A DNA stretch of 11,204 nt from CAZZKG01 sp964654825 (GTDB lineage: Bacteria > Gemmatimonadota > CAZMKB01): the NCBI GenBank assembly GCA_964654825.1, contig CAZZKG010000086.1, forward strand, positions 1 to 11,204. The letters are read 5' to 3'. The notes under the pieces were generated by a model. The model made no database searches. It worked only from the letters and a program-made list of their open reading frames with translations, and was not told the origin of the DNA. Position numbers and translations under genes: made by a program. Position 1 is the first letter of the stretch. Each line of letters opens with the position of its first letter. This document shows, in pieces, positions 1 to 7,041 of the stretch.

Positions 1-445
1 TGATGTCCTGTTCGCTCCGGAACAGATAGGACTGAATCACGATCCCCACATTGTCGAAGTTTTTTCGTAGTTTCTTGAAGAGGGTTATGGTCCGTTCGGT
101 GTAGTCCGATCCTTCCATGTCGATTCTGACGAAATTGTCTCCGCTCCTCGCCGCTTCGATGATTCTTGTCACATTGTCCAGACAAAATTTCTCACCGACG
201 TCGAGGCCCATCTGGGTGAGTTTGACAGAAACGTTCGAGTCGACACCGGATGCCGTGATTCGTTCGATGAGGCGAATGTAGGCATCGGCAGAACTGCGTG
301 CTTCCTGATCACTCTCGACGTTTTCTCCAAGTATGTCAAGCGTTGCCTTCATTCCCATACTGTTGAGTGACGACACCGCGCGCATTGCGTCTTCGACTGT
401 TTCTCCAGCGATGAACCTTGTAGCAAAAACTGTCAGAGGGTTCAC
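1..445 (-). CDS. Proline dehydrogenase (PRODH), 5' part, cut by window start
   Basis: Proline dehydrogenase is an FAD enzyme that oxidises L-proline to pyrroline-5-carboxylate, the first step of proline catabolism. I translated the reverse strand by hand: 148 codons are present and the gene runs off the left edge. Family blocks are clear: FIAGE (residues 11-15), ATLDILGENV (34-43), VSVKLTQMGLD (72-82), VRIDMEGSDYTERT (106-119) and VGIVIQSYLFRSEQD (133-147), which line the (beta/alpha)8 barrel and FAD site. The start is GTG at 443-445, with AAGGGAG about 8 nt upstream; an in-frame stop lies at 479-481, and the only other start is TTG at 461-463. The N-terminus is shorter than in many monofunctional PRODHs. 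Whether a P5C dehydrogenase domain is fused downstream cannot be seen, so no symbol is given. It is transcribed divergently from the tRNA-Ser gene, from a candidate promoter at 514-542. Confidence 0.9.
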   Translation of the reverse strand, partial: MNPLTVFATRFIAGETVEDAMRAVSSLNSMGMKATLDILGENVESDQEARSSADAYIRLIERITASGVDSNVSVKLTQMGLDVGEKFCLDNVTRIIEAARSGDNFVRIDMEGSDYTERTITLFKKLRKNFDNVGIVIQSYLFRSEQDI

Positions 446-513
446 GTTGCCGCTCCCTTTCAAAGATAGCCGCTCGAGTCACTGATCCTGCCAGATAGTG
501 TAAAACAGATTGA

Positions 514-542
514 ATATTATCGTGTTTTTAACCACCTGTCAA
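514..542 (-). promoter_or_regulatory. Candidate sigma-70 promoter for the proline dehydrogenase gene
   Basis: On the minus strand a perfect -35 box TTGACA (537-542) is followed, after 17 bases, by TAATAT (514-519). This puts the transcription start near 507, about 60 nt ahead of the GTG start. The -10 matches the consensus at four of six positions; GATAAT with a 15-base spacer is an alternative. Confidence 0.5.
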
Positions 543-569
543 TTCCGTTGGACCGGCTCCTGCAATCGC

Positions 570-598
570 TTGACGAGAGGGAGGTACTGCGTTATTAT
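570..598 (+). promoter_or_regulatory. Candidate sigma-70 promoter for tRNA-Ser and the gltX operon
   Basis: TTGACG (570-575), a 17-base spacer and TATTAT (593-598) predict a start near 605, about 43 nt before the mature tRNA-Ser. No other good promoter is visible before the membrane protein gene and gltX, so it may drive all three. Its -35 box lies only 27 bases from that of the divergent proline dehydrogenase promoter. Confidence 0.55.
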
Positions 599-647
599 TC
601 TACTGTTTCAGCGGAGATACAAAAACTTACCCGAAAGAGCGTTGCAC

Positions 648-738
<91 letters not shown>

Positions 739-760
739 ATTTTTTACCTATCAACCGACA

Positions 761-1165
761 ATGGATTACGAGATAAAACGTATCAGACTGCGTCCTCTTT
801 TTAAATTATCACTGATATTCTATGCCTTACTGGGCTGTCTATTCGGTCTCGCTTTCCTTTCCTTCGGACTACTGATCGGTTTTCTGCAGAACCCGCCTTC
901 GATTATCGCTTCCATTCAGATACCTGAGACCTTTCGAGGGTACTTCGGAGTTATCATCATTATCGTGTCCTCTCTTGCTTACGGTCTCATCGGAGCGGCA
1001 TTCATGTCTGTGGGAGCCATCATATACAACGTGTTCGCCTCGTGGGTAGGCGGTGTGAGGATCGAGATGAGCTGTGTGGATCTGGAAATGGATGAAGGGG
1101 GAACGGAAGAGGGAGGAGGGGAAAAGATAGAGGAAGGGACAATATCGGATAGGGAGGACGAGTGA
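761..1165 (+). CDS. Small two-segment membrane protein, DUF3566-like
   Basis: Predicted 134-aa inner-membrane protein of unknown function. After a basic start (EIKRIRLRPLFK) come two strongly hydrophobic segments, about residues 16-42 and 61-90, separated by a polar loop. The second ends in YNVFASWVGGVRIEM, a signature like that of small DUF3566-type membrane proteins. The C-terminal 25 residues are a low-complexity acidic Glu/Gly tail. I chose ATG at 761 because it follows the tRNA and opens directly into the conserved-looking part; the frame is open further up, but only through tRNA-Ser. There is no SD before this ATG: the spacer from the tRNA CCA end is 22 T/A-rich bases. The stop overlaps the gltX start (GTGA), suggesting coupled translation. 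Family assignment is from memory of the pattern and is moderate. Confidence 0.75.
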   Translation: MDYEIKRIRLRPLFKLSLIFYALLGCLFGLAFLSFGLLIGFLQNPPSIIASIQIPETFRGYFGVIIIIVSSLAYGLIGAAFMSVGAIIYNVFASWVGGVRIEMSCVDLEMDEGGTEEGGGEKIEEGTISDREDE

Positions 1166-2628
1166 GCACTGTACGAGTACGATTTGCTCCATCACCGACC
1201 GGACATCTGCACATAGGTGGGGCACGGACGGCACTCTTCAACTGGCTGTTTGCGAGAAATGCAGGTGGTGAATACCTGCTCAGAATCGAAGACACCGATG
1301 TCGAACGATCAAAAGATGAATACGTCGTCTCAATCATGGACAGTCTCCGATGGCTCGGTCTGGAATGGGATCAGGAGCCGTTATATCAGTCGAAACGCAG
1401 AGACATTCACCGGGAGATCGCGCTGGACCTTATGGGCCGGGGGAAAGCGTATCCATGCTTCTGTGAGAAGGAACGACCCGAAACGGATGGATCTACTGAG
1501 GATTCCGGAAAGACGTATCTCTATCCGAGGACGTGTCTGGTTTTGAGTAAGGAGGAGCGCTCGTCACGTCTCGAAGCCGGTGAGCCATACGCGCTGAGAT
1601 TTCTCGTGCCGGAGGGAGAGACGCAATTCGTCGACCTCGTGTACGGGGCCAATATCGTTGAGCACAGCAACATAGATGATTTTGTTCTCTTGAGAAGAGA
1701 CGGGAGCCCCACGTATCAGCTCGCGGTGGTCGCCGATGATATCTTCATGAGTATAACCCACGTGATCCGTGGGGACGGACATCTACCGAACACACCTAAA
1801 CAGATTCTGCTCTACGAAGCTCTGGGAGCGACTCCTCCTAAATTCGTCCACCTGCCCCTGATACTCGGATCGGACAAGAAACCTCTTGCCAAGAGACACG
1901 GAGCTACCTCCATCATTAGTTACCGGGATGCAGGATTCCTACCTGAAGCCGTCGATAATTTTCTTGCGCTCCTGGGGTGGTCTCCCGGTGATGACACCGA
2001 AGTCCTGTCTTCCAGTGAACTGACACACCGTTTTTCCTTCGAGCGGGTATCGCGGAAGGCTGCCGTTTTCGACATCCAGAAACTCGAGTGGCTGAATGGC
2101 AAATACATTTCCCAGACTCCTGGAGAAGACCTTTTCGTCGAGGTCACAGAGGATTGGATTCAGGCGGGATTGATCACCGAGCGTAATCTCGAAGAACACA
2201 GGGGCCACCTCCTGGAGATCATCGACCTCCTCAAATCAAGAGTCCGTCTCATAACTGACTTCGTCGATGCTGCAAGACCGTTCTTCGATGATAATTTTCC
2301 CTACGAAGACGCGGCAGTCGCGAAAAGGTGGAAGGACCCGGAACTGGTGATCGGTGTCTTACAGAATGTACAGGAGGCGATCCGGGGGATCGGTGATTTC
2401 ACTAACCGGGAAATCGAAGACGCGGTGAGAGCAGTTGCCGGTCGAATGGGACTTTCCAATTCAAAAGTTTTTCACCCGGTGCGGGTCGCTCTCACAGGGC
2501 GGATGGCCGGACCGGGCCTCTTCGATATGATGAAGTTAATCGGCAGAGACGGTTGTCTGGATCGATTCGATCGAGCGATTGCATATCTGGAATCAAAAGC
2601 CGCACAAGAGGATGATCCACAACTGTAG
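1162..2628 (+). CDS. gltX: Glutamyl-tRNA synthetase (GluRS)
   Basis: Cytoplasmic class I synthetase that attaches glutamate to tRNA-Glu using ATP. Its 488 residues match the usual bacterial length. The N-terminus has RFAPSPTGHLHIGGARTALF with HIGH-type HLHIGG at residues 15-20, then LLRIEDTDVERS typical of the Rossmann core. The KMSKS-type loop is KPLAKRHGA (about 240-248), with Ala in place of the usual Ser of KLSKR. Zinc-type cysteines C99, C101 and C125 are present, but the His found two residues after the last Cys in E. coli GluRS is Val here, so metal binding is doubtful. The C-terminal third is the helical anticodon-binding part. The GTG start overlaps the upstream stop and has GGGAGG about 6 nt before it. 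Two tRNA genes, Gln and Glu, follow immediately. Whether it also charges tRNA-Gln cannot be decided from sequence alone. Confidence 0.97.
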   Translation: MSTVRVRFAPSPTGHLHIGGARTALFNWLFARNAGGEYLLRIEDTDVERSKDEYVVSIMDSLRWLGLEWDQEPLYQSKRRDIHREIALDLMGRGKAYPCFCEKERPETDGSTEDSGKTYLYPRTCLVLSKEERSSRLEAGEPYALRFLVPEGETQFVDLVYGANIVEHSNIDDFVLLRRDGSPTYQLAVVADDIFMSITHVIRGDGHLPNTPKQILLYEALGATPPKFVHLPLILGSDKKPLAKRHGATSIISYRDAGFLPEAVDNFLALLGWSPGDDTEVLSSSELTHRFSFERVSRKAAVFDIQKLEWLNGKYISQTPGEDLFVEVTEDWIQAGLITERNLEEHRGHLLEIIDLLKSRVRLITDFVDAARPFFDDNFPYEDAAVAKRWKDPELVIGVLQNVQEAIRGIGDFTNREIEDAVRAVAGRMGLSNSKVFHPVRVALTGRMAGPGLFDMMKLIGRDGCLDRFDRAIAYLESKAAQEDDPQL

Positions 2629-2632
2629 ATTA

Positions 2633-2662
2633 TTGACAACACATCAGTGGTATCATTAAATT
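2633..2662 (+). promoter_or_regulatory. Candidate promoter for the tRNA-Gln/tRNA-Glu pair
   Basis: A perfect TTGACA (2633-2638) begins 4 nt after the gltX stop. The -10 is TTAAAT at 17 bases or TAAATT at 18 bases spacing (2656-2662), each four of six. Transcription would start only a few bases before tRNA-Gln at 2675. Confidence 0.5.
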
Positions 2663-2674
2663 ATGTCTCGTCGC

Positions 2675-2748
2675 TGCCCCCTCGTCCAACGGCAGGACAG
2701 CGGACTCTGGATCCGTCGATCGAGGTTCGAATCCTTGGGGGGCAGCCA
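2675..2748 (+). tRNA. tRNA-Gln, anticodon CUG
   Basis: The acceptor stem TGCCCCC (2675-2681) pairs with GGGGGCA (2738-2744), giving the U1-A72 pair typical of tRNA-Gln. Discriminator G2745 and encoded CCA (2746-2748) follow. The anticodon arm GCGGA-CTCTGGA-TCCGT holds CTG at 2707-2709, and the T-loop is TTCGAAT. It lies between gltX and tRNA-Glu, nine bases before the latter. Confidence 0.96.
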
Positions 2749-2757
2749 GATACAGGT

Positions 2758-2833
2758 GGCGGTATCGTCTAGTGGACCAGGACGGGTGGTTCTCAGCCAT
2801 CAGACCGGGGTTCGATTCCCCGTACCGCTACCA
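2758..2833 (+). tRNA. tRNA-Glu, anticodon CUC; integration target
   Basis: The acceptor GGCGGTA (2758-2764) pairs with TACCGCT (2823-2829), with a G1-U72 wobble where G-C is usual. Discriminator A2830 and encoded CCA (2831-2833) follow. The anticodon arm GGTGG-TTCTCAG-CCATC holds CTC at 2793-2795, and the T-arm is CGGGG-TTCGATT-CCCCG. The 3' end is repeated at 10400-10413, and a leftward recombinase reading frame ends inside this gene on the opposite strand, so it is the likely attachment site of the element that follows. The tRNA remains intact at this junction. Confidence 0.96.
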
Positions 2834-3746
2834 TTGAATACGACAGTTTGTCTTTCCTCTCTTTGGGAAGGCGGACTGATAACGATATATCAAGTTTGCG
2901 TTTACCGTTAGCCCTCGGATGAAGTGTCACTTTTCCTATAAAACTTCCGAGGGCTTTTGGATTTTCGGGAAGAGTTTTGAGGAGATTTGAGATCAGATTT
3001 CTTATTTGGAGGGGATTCATCCGGGCGGATTTGTATCGAGTGATCGATTCTTCCAGTTTCTTTATTCTCCCCCTGAGCGGATTGGTGAGTTCGAGGAAAT
3101 AATCGGCTTCCATCTTGCCGGTTGCATAGGCTTTCTCCCAGCGGGCGAGAGTCTTTTTCAACTCCCTCACCTCACGTTCGATCTTTTTTTGATCGGCCGT
3201 ATTCTTTTTCTGAGCTCGCATTCGTTTTTTGAACAGCATCTCGAGCGTGTCCGTATTGTATACTTCCCGTACCAGGTTTGATGTGATCTTTTCGAGCGTT
3301 TCAGCCTTGATGCTTTCATTGGGGCAGTGATCACGGCCTTTGTAGACCCTCCCGCTACAGCGATAGAATCCCTGAGTTCCGTAGAAAGCGGATCCGCAAT
3401 ATCCACACTGGAGAATCCCTCCGGAGAACGCATATTTGTGAGCGGGTCGTTTCCAAGTATTACGTCTCCTGAGAGATTTTACTTTTTGAGCAACATCCTC
3501 GGTGATGAGCGGAATGTGCGTTCCTTCGATCCGGATGTGCTCACTTTTCTCTTTGTCAATGAAGCCTTTCCTCGTCCTATTCCAGAGAGTGTGACCGAGA
3601 TAGACATCTATATTATCTTCCATCGAGACGAGAGATGAAACGTTCCATGACTTTCCGCGGAGTGTTTTAATTCCACGCCGATCGAAATCCTGAGCGATTC
3701 GTTTCCTTCCTTCGCCGCGAGCTCGACGCTCGAAATATTCTTGCAT
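2793..3746 (-). CDS. Serine recombinase C-terminal part, catalytic domain missing (probable pseudogene)
   Basis: Serine recombinases cut and rejoin DNA at att sites. This 317-aa frame holds only the DNA-binding half. Residues 1-110 resemble the end of the recombinase domain (YFERRARGEGRKRIAQDFDRRGIKT, then YLGHTLWNR, HIPLIT). A zinc beta-ribbon follows with Cys at 114, 117, 130 and 141 (CGYCGSAFYG...YRCSGR...DHCPN), then a charged coiled coil (about 165-245) and a tail. The N-terminal resolvase domain with the nucleophilic Ser is absent: upstream the frame stays open for about 30 codons, then stops, with no resolvase motif. The last 13 residues, MVAVRGIEPRSDG, and the stop are encoded antisense within tRNA-Glu. 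It therefore looks like the element's own integrase, broken by a deletion at about 3747-3830. The Met at 3746 is merely the first in frame. Confidence 0.85.
   Translation of the reverse strand: MQEYFERRARGEGRKRIAQDFDRRGIKTLRGKSWNVSSLVSMEDNIDVYLGHTLWNRTRKGFIDKEKSEHIRIEGTHIPLITEDVAQKVKSLRRRNTWKRPAHKYAFSGGILQCGYCGSAFYGTQGFYRCSGRVYKGRDHCPNESIKAETLEKITSNLVREVYNTDTLEMLFKKRMRAQKKNTADQKKIEREVRELKKTLARWEKAYATGKMEADYFLELTNPLRGRIKKLEESITRYKSARMNPLQIRNLISNLLKTLPENPKALGSFIGKVTLHPRANGKRKLDISLSVRLPKERKDKLSYSMVAVRGIEPRSDG
2822..2835 (+). repeat. Left attachment-site repeat (attL), within tRNA-Glu 3' end
   Basis: GTACCGCTACCATT, comprising the acceptor 3' strand, discriminator and CCA plus two flanking bases, is identical to 10400-10413 in the same orientation. 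Upstream, TCGA (2812-2815 region) and CC (2819-2820) also match the distal copy. Confidence 0.65.
2910..2958 (+). terminator. Possible terminator for the tRNAs, inside the antisense recombinase gene
   Basis: A perfect 10-bp inverted repeat, AGCCCTCGGA (2910-2919) and TCCGAGGGCT (2946-2955), is followed by TTT and so reads as an intrinsic terminator for + strand transcription leaving tRNA-Glu. The 26-nt loop is long but can fold further (AAGTG/CACTT). On the other strand the same bases encode part of the recombinase, so the structure may be chance or dual use. Confidence 0.45.
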
Positions 3747-3832
3747 GGTTTCAGCCCGTGTTTTTCCTTCTGTGTCTCCTGAGAGAGAATCATCCGGTTC
3801 GAGCGTTGTCCTGTAATAAGTTTTTGCTATTT

Positions 3833-6800
3833 ATGTCGCCTGTTCAAGCAGCAGAGTATCTTGAGTTCACCTATACTCAACAAGATGGATGGGGATGGTG
3901 GAACACGAACAAACTCCCTGATAATGTTGAGCTTTATATTGCCGGCATTGCCGCCACGACAGATTCAGTAGCGGTGGTGATGCTGCCGGACGCGAAACCG
4001 ATACGACGTGATTGTGGGCGTGATCTTTACAAAACGGCATGGACAGGTACCGGCACGATCGATGAAAGTTTCACGATACACCTACCGGAAAACTTGTGGA
4101 TGTGGTTGCGGGTATTCGAGTGGGAGGCCGATACCGACACCTGGACGGGCGGTGAGGCGTACTCGTTTTTTGTGGTGACCACAAGCTGGATTAACGGTAT
4201 GCCGATGTTTGCAGACCTGTTCACTCTACTTAAGGATAACACCGTTAACCTGATGAACAACATCCCGTTGTACGTAACAAGCTCAATGCAGTTTATCGAT
4301 ACCGGGTGGCCGCGTGGCGACACAGAAAGGCGCGATCTTGTTCATACAATTAAGTCAGCAACAGGGCCAAGAACAATCCTGGTGGCCCATGACTATGTTC
4401 AACATCTTCGTGATAAGGAGGCGTTTCAAAACTTCTTGATCGATTCGGCGGCGGTGTGGTACGGTCGCGATGAGATTGAACTTTATGATATTAACGATCA
4501 GACAACGCTGACAGACGGGATGCCCAAGGCAGATGATGACGTGATAACGCAAGGTGTGGCGGTGGGCAGTGTGTCAAAGCTGAAGCCCTATGGTAATACG
4601 ATGTATAAAAAAAATGGGGTAAATCAGATGTATTGTTATGCGCTGGTGCACGCGGCTGGTACCCGTGATCCATTCGAGATCGTGGGGGTAGTGGCGGCAG
4701 GAAGCGGCGAGGTTAACCTCCTGCGCGGACAGCAGCGCACACACTCACCGGATAACGGGTGGCCGGCGGGAACGGTGATCCGGTCGATCCGGGGCGAAGA
4801 TCCGGATCATGGATACGAGGCATCGTTATACCAGGACCTCACTGACACGCGCCCGGACATACACGGGAACACCGATGAGGAATGGTTCAGTGATCTGTTG
4901 TATGACTTTTTGTACAACAAGACCACGCAGATGGGTGGTGATGACACGCAGCCATATAACGAGCCGTGGATGGACGGGTACCAGAACGACATCTATTATA
5001 CCCGGTCATCGATCGAAAATTTTACCAAGAGTGCCTATGAAAACCATATCAGCTATTATTTTCATCAGAGTGGCATGGATGAATACCCCTATATGATTAA
5101 CTGTCGGTTAAATAAATGGCCGGCAGAAGCCTTCTCGGTGGTGGACTCGTTCGTGCCGTGGGCAATGTATTCGGAGACGCATGTTGACGCGAGGTTTATT
5201 CCGCCGGATGATCCCGATAACACGCCGGTGGACATCTTTGAAGACGCCTACTCACACGCACTGTACCGGCGCGATAAGATTATGCGGTTTAATGATAATT
5301 CAATGCCGCACGTGATGGCGCTGTGCAACCGACAAGATAAAACAAACGGCGATGCCGACGTTGATGACCGCCGTGAGTACATGGCATATACCGTCTGTCG
5401 CGGGTTGATATATATGAAAGCACACTTCGATGGGAAAGACGAGGGGTGTTGTGTGTGGCAGGGAGAACTGTGCGTGGACACCGAGGGTAACATTCAATAT
5501 CCCACCAACACCGCCGATGATGCCGGGTATTACGGGTGGCTGGGGGTACCGATTGAGGACTGTCAATACGTGATGGGAACACCCAGTGAGGGACCTGATC
5601 TGCAGCAGGGCGGGTTTGAGGGAGCAACCAACGAGTGGTTGTGGTCAGGTACCGGAAGCTGGGGCGCGGTGACGACCGATCCGCATGGTGGGAGCAAGTG
5701 TGCGAAGCTCATGCCGACGAATGTGACAGGTGATTGGGAAAGTGCGACATTATATCAGAACATCACAACCGGTATCGATTTTACCGGCACCGATCAATGG
5801 GGAACTTTATCGTTCTGGGTACGGGCGGATGAGCCGCGGTTGATATATGTAGAAATTTATGATAATGTTGCAGGCACATTGCTACAACGTGGACATCGGT
5901 TTGCACCGAAAGGGTATTGGAAACGGTGGGTAATGAGGTTTGAATCGGCTGGAGCATCAGGGGACATCACGGTGAGGTTCCACGTGGGTAATGGCTATGA
6001 ACCGCCAAACTATCAGGCGATCCCGGTTTATCTTGATGATGTTGAATTGTGGGATGAAGACATTTGGACGGGGCTGTCGAGGAAGTTTGAGAATGGGATG
6101 GTTTTGTGGCACCAGCAGTCAACCGACCAGACGTTCACGATCCCCACGACCGGGCTGAAACGGCTTAACACGCAGGACGTGCCGCCAGGTGAGGGGTGGG
6201 ATGATCCGGAGTTAAACACAGGCGAGACCGAATCCGGTCCCACGGTGACGGTGCCATGCAATCCTGATGGTGGCACAGGCGGAGCTCTTTTCTTATATGG
6301 AAGCCCTGTTTTTCAACCGGCGACGTATTACGTTGACACGCACCAGCAGCGACTTCTAAAATTCAGTGACCGGGCGGGCAGTGAATACATAAACGGTGTA
6401 ACAAGTGGAACGTTCATCGTCGAGACCGATCCGACAGCGAACAACGGTAGTGGTAAGATATTACCGGTAGTAAACACTGCGAACCGCCGGAGGGTCAGTT
6501 ATCTAAAATTCAATATCGGTTCGTACATTCCATCAGACGCCACTTTGGTGAAAGCGAGATTGTACCTGACGACCGCGTTAACACATGGCGACTCTTTAAT
6601 TGATACGCTGGTGGTATACAATTGTGTTGATTCGTGGGTCGAGGATGAGGCCAAGTGGAATGTACCGTATACCGGGGGGTCATGGACCGGGGACCACGGG
6701 CTTGGAAACCCGGTCGACAGCGTGGCAATTGATGGCACGATCGGAAAAGAATACAGCCTCGGTGTAAAATCTCTCGTGCAGGATGTACTCGACGGGAACG

Positions 6801-7033
6801 GGGTACCCGATGGATATCTTAACGTTGGCCTGGTAGATCGGCATGGCGGAAATGCCGCTCATGCGATGGCAAGCGAAGAATCAAATATCAGTCAGTTTCG
6901 GCCGATGCTTCTTGTGGTCTACAATCGGCCGAGCAGCGGGATGAGTTTGAACAGAGATTTCAATCATCACGTCAGGATGGAAGGTGTGCTGGTGAGTGGT
7001 GGTGTTCATGCAGTAGCCTTACCAAGTAACTGA
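3833..7033 (+). CDS. Very large modular protein with a C-terminal DNRLRE-like domain, function unknown
   Basis: A reading frame of 1066 codons from ATG 3833, open further upstream to a GTG at 3758. Neither start has an SD, and the 5' end abuts the broken recombinase, so the native start may be lost. Visible parts: an N-terminal beta-rich region (1-115, Trp-rich DGWGWWNTN); a stretch around 295-320 with LLRGQQRTHSPDNGWPAGT, recalling phage tail proteins; a mixed helical region (350-575) with WMDGYQNDIYYT, reminiscent of putative TIM-barrel glycosidase-like proteins; a jelly-roll or carbohydrate-binding-like segment (590-740, GGFEGATNEW...LSFWVRAD...VYLDDVELW); and a C-terminal domain (about 885-1030) with YLKFNIGSYIPSDATLVKARLYLT...DSWVEDEAKWN typical of DNRLRE/disaggregatase-related modules. 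SPVQA before AEY could be a signal-peptide end. It may be a surface glycan-binding or -degrading protein or a phage tail-fibre-like protein. The next gene starts 8 nt later. Confidence 0.8.
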   Translation: MSPVQAAEYLEFTYTQQDGWGWWNTNKLPDNVELYIAGIAATTDSVAVVMLPDAKPIRRDCGRDLYKTAWTGTGTIDESFTIHLPENLWMWLRVFEWEADTDTWTGGEAYSFFVVTTSWINGMPMFADLFTLLKDNTVNLMNNIPLYVTSSMQFIDTGWPRGDTERRDLVHTIKSATGPRTILVAHDYVQHLRDKEAFQNFLIDSAAVWYGRDEIELYDINDQTTLTDGMPKADDDVITQGVAVGSVSKLKPYGNTMYKKNGVNQMYCYALVHAAGTRDPFEIVGVVAAGSGEVNLLRGQQRTHSPDNGWPAGTVIRSIRGEDPDHGYEASLYQDLTDTRPDIHGNTDEEWFSDLLYDFLYNKTTQMGGDDTQPYNEPWMDGYQNDIYYTRSSIENFTKSAYENHISYYFHQSGMDEYPYMINCRLNKWPAEAFSVVDSFVPWAMYSETHVDARFIPPDDPDNTPVDIFEDAYSHALYRRDKIMRFNDNSMPHVMALCNRQDKTNGDADVDDRREYMAYTVCRGLIYMKAHFDGKDEGCCVWQGELCVDTEGNIQYPTNTADDAGYYGWLGVPIEDCQYVMGTPSEGPDLQQGGFEGATNEWLWSGTGSWGAVTTDPHGGSKCAKLMPTNVTGDWESATLYQNITTGIDFTGTDQWGTLSFWVRADEPRLIYVEIYDNVAGTLLQRGHRFAPKGYWKRWVMRFESAGASGDITVRFHVGNGYEPPNYQAIPVYLDDVELWDEDIWTGLSRKFENGMVLWHQQSTDQTFTIPTTGLKRLNTQDVPPGEGWDDPELNTGETESGPTVTVPCNPDGGTGGALFLYGSPVFQPATYYVDTHQQRLLKFSDRAGSEYINGVTSGTFIVETDPTANNGSGKILPVVNTANRRRVSYLKFNIGSYIPSDATLVKARLYLTTALTHGDSLIDTLVVYNCVDSWVEDEAKWNVPYTGGSWTGDHGLGNPVDSVAIDGTIGKEYSLGVKSLVQDVLDGNGVPDGYLNVGLVDRHGGNAAHAMASEESNISQFRPMLLVVYNRPSSGMSLNRDFNHHVRMEGVLVSGGVHAVALPSN

Positions 7034-7041
7034 AGGATATT

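Noticed and set aside
1020..2208. Several minus-strand frames opposite gltX and the gene before it
   Set aside because: All are shadows of a convincingly coded gltX frame, with low-complexity or motif-free products and no SD support.
2663..2911. 82-aa + strand frame over both tRNAs
   Set aside because: It consists mainly of translated tRNA-Gln and tRNA-Glu.
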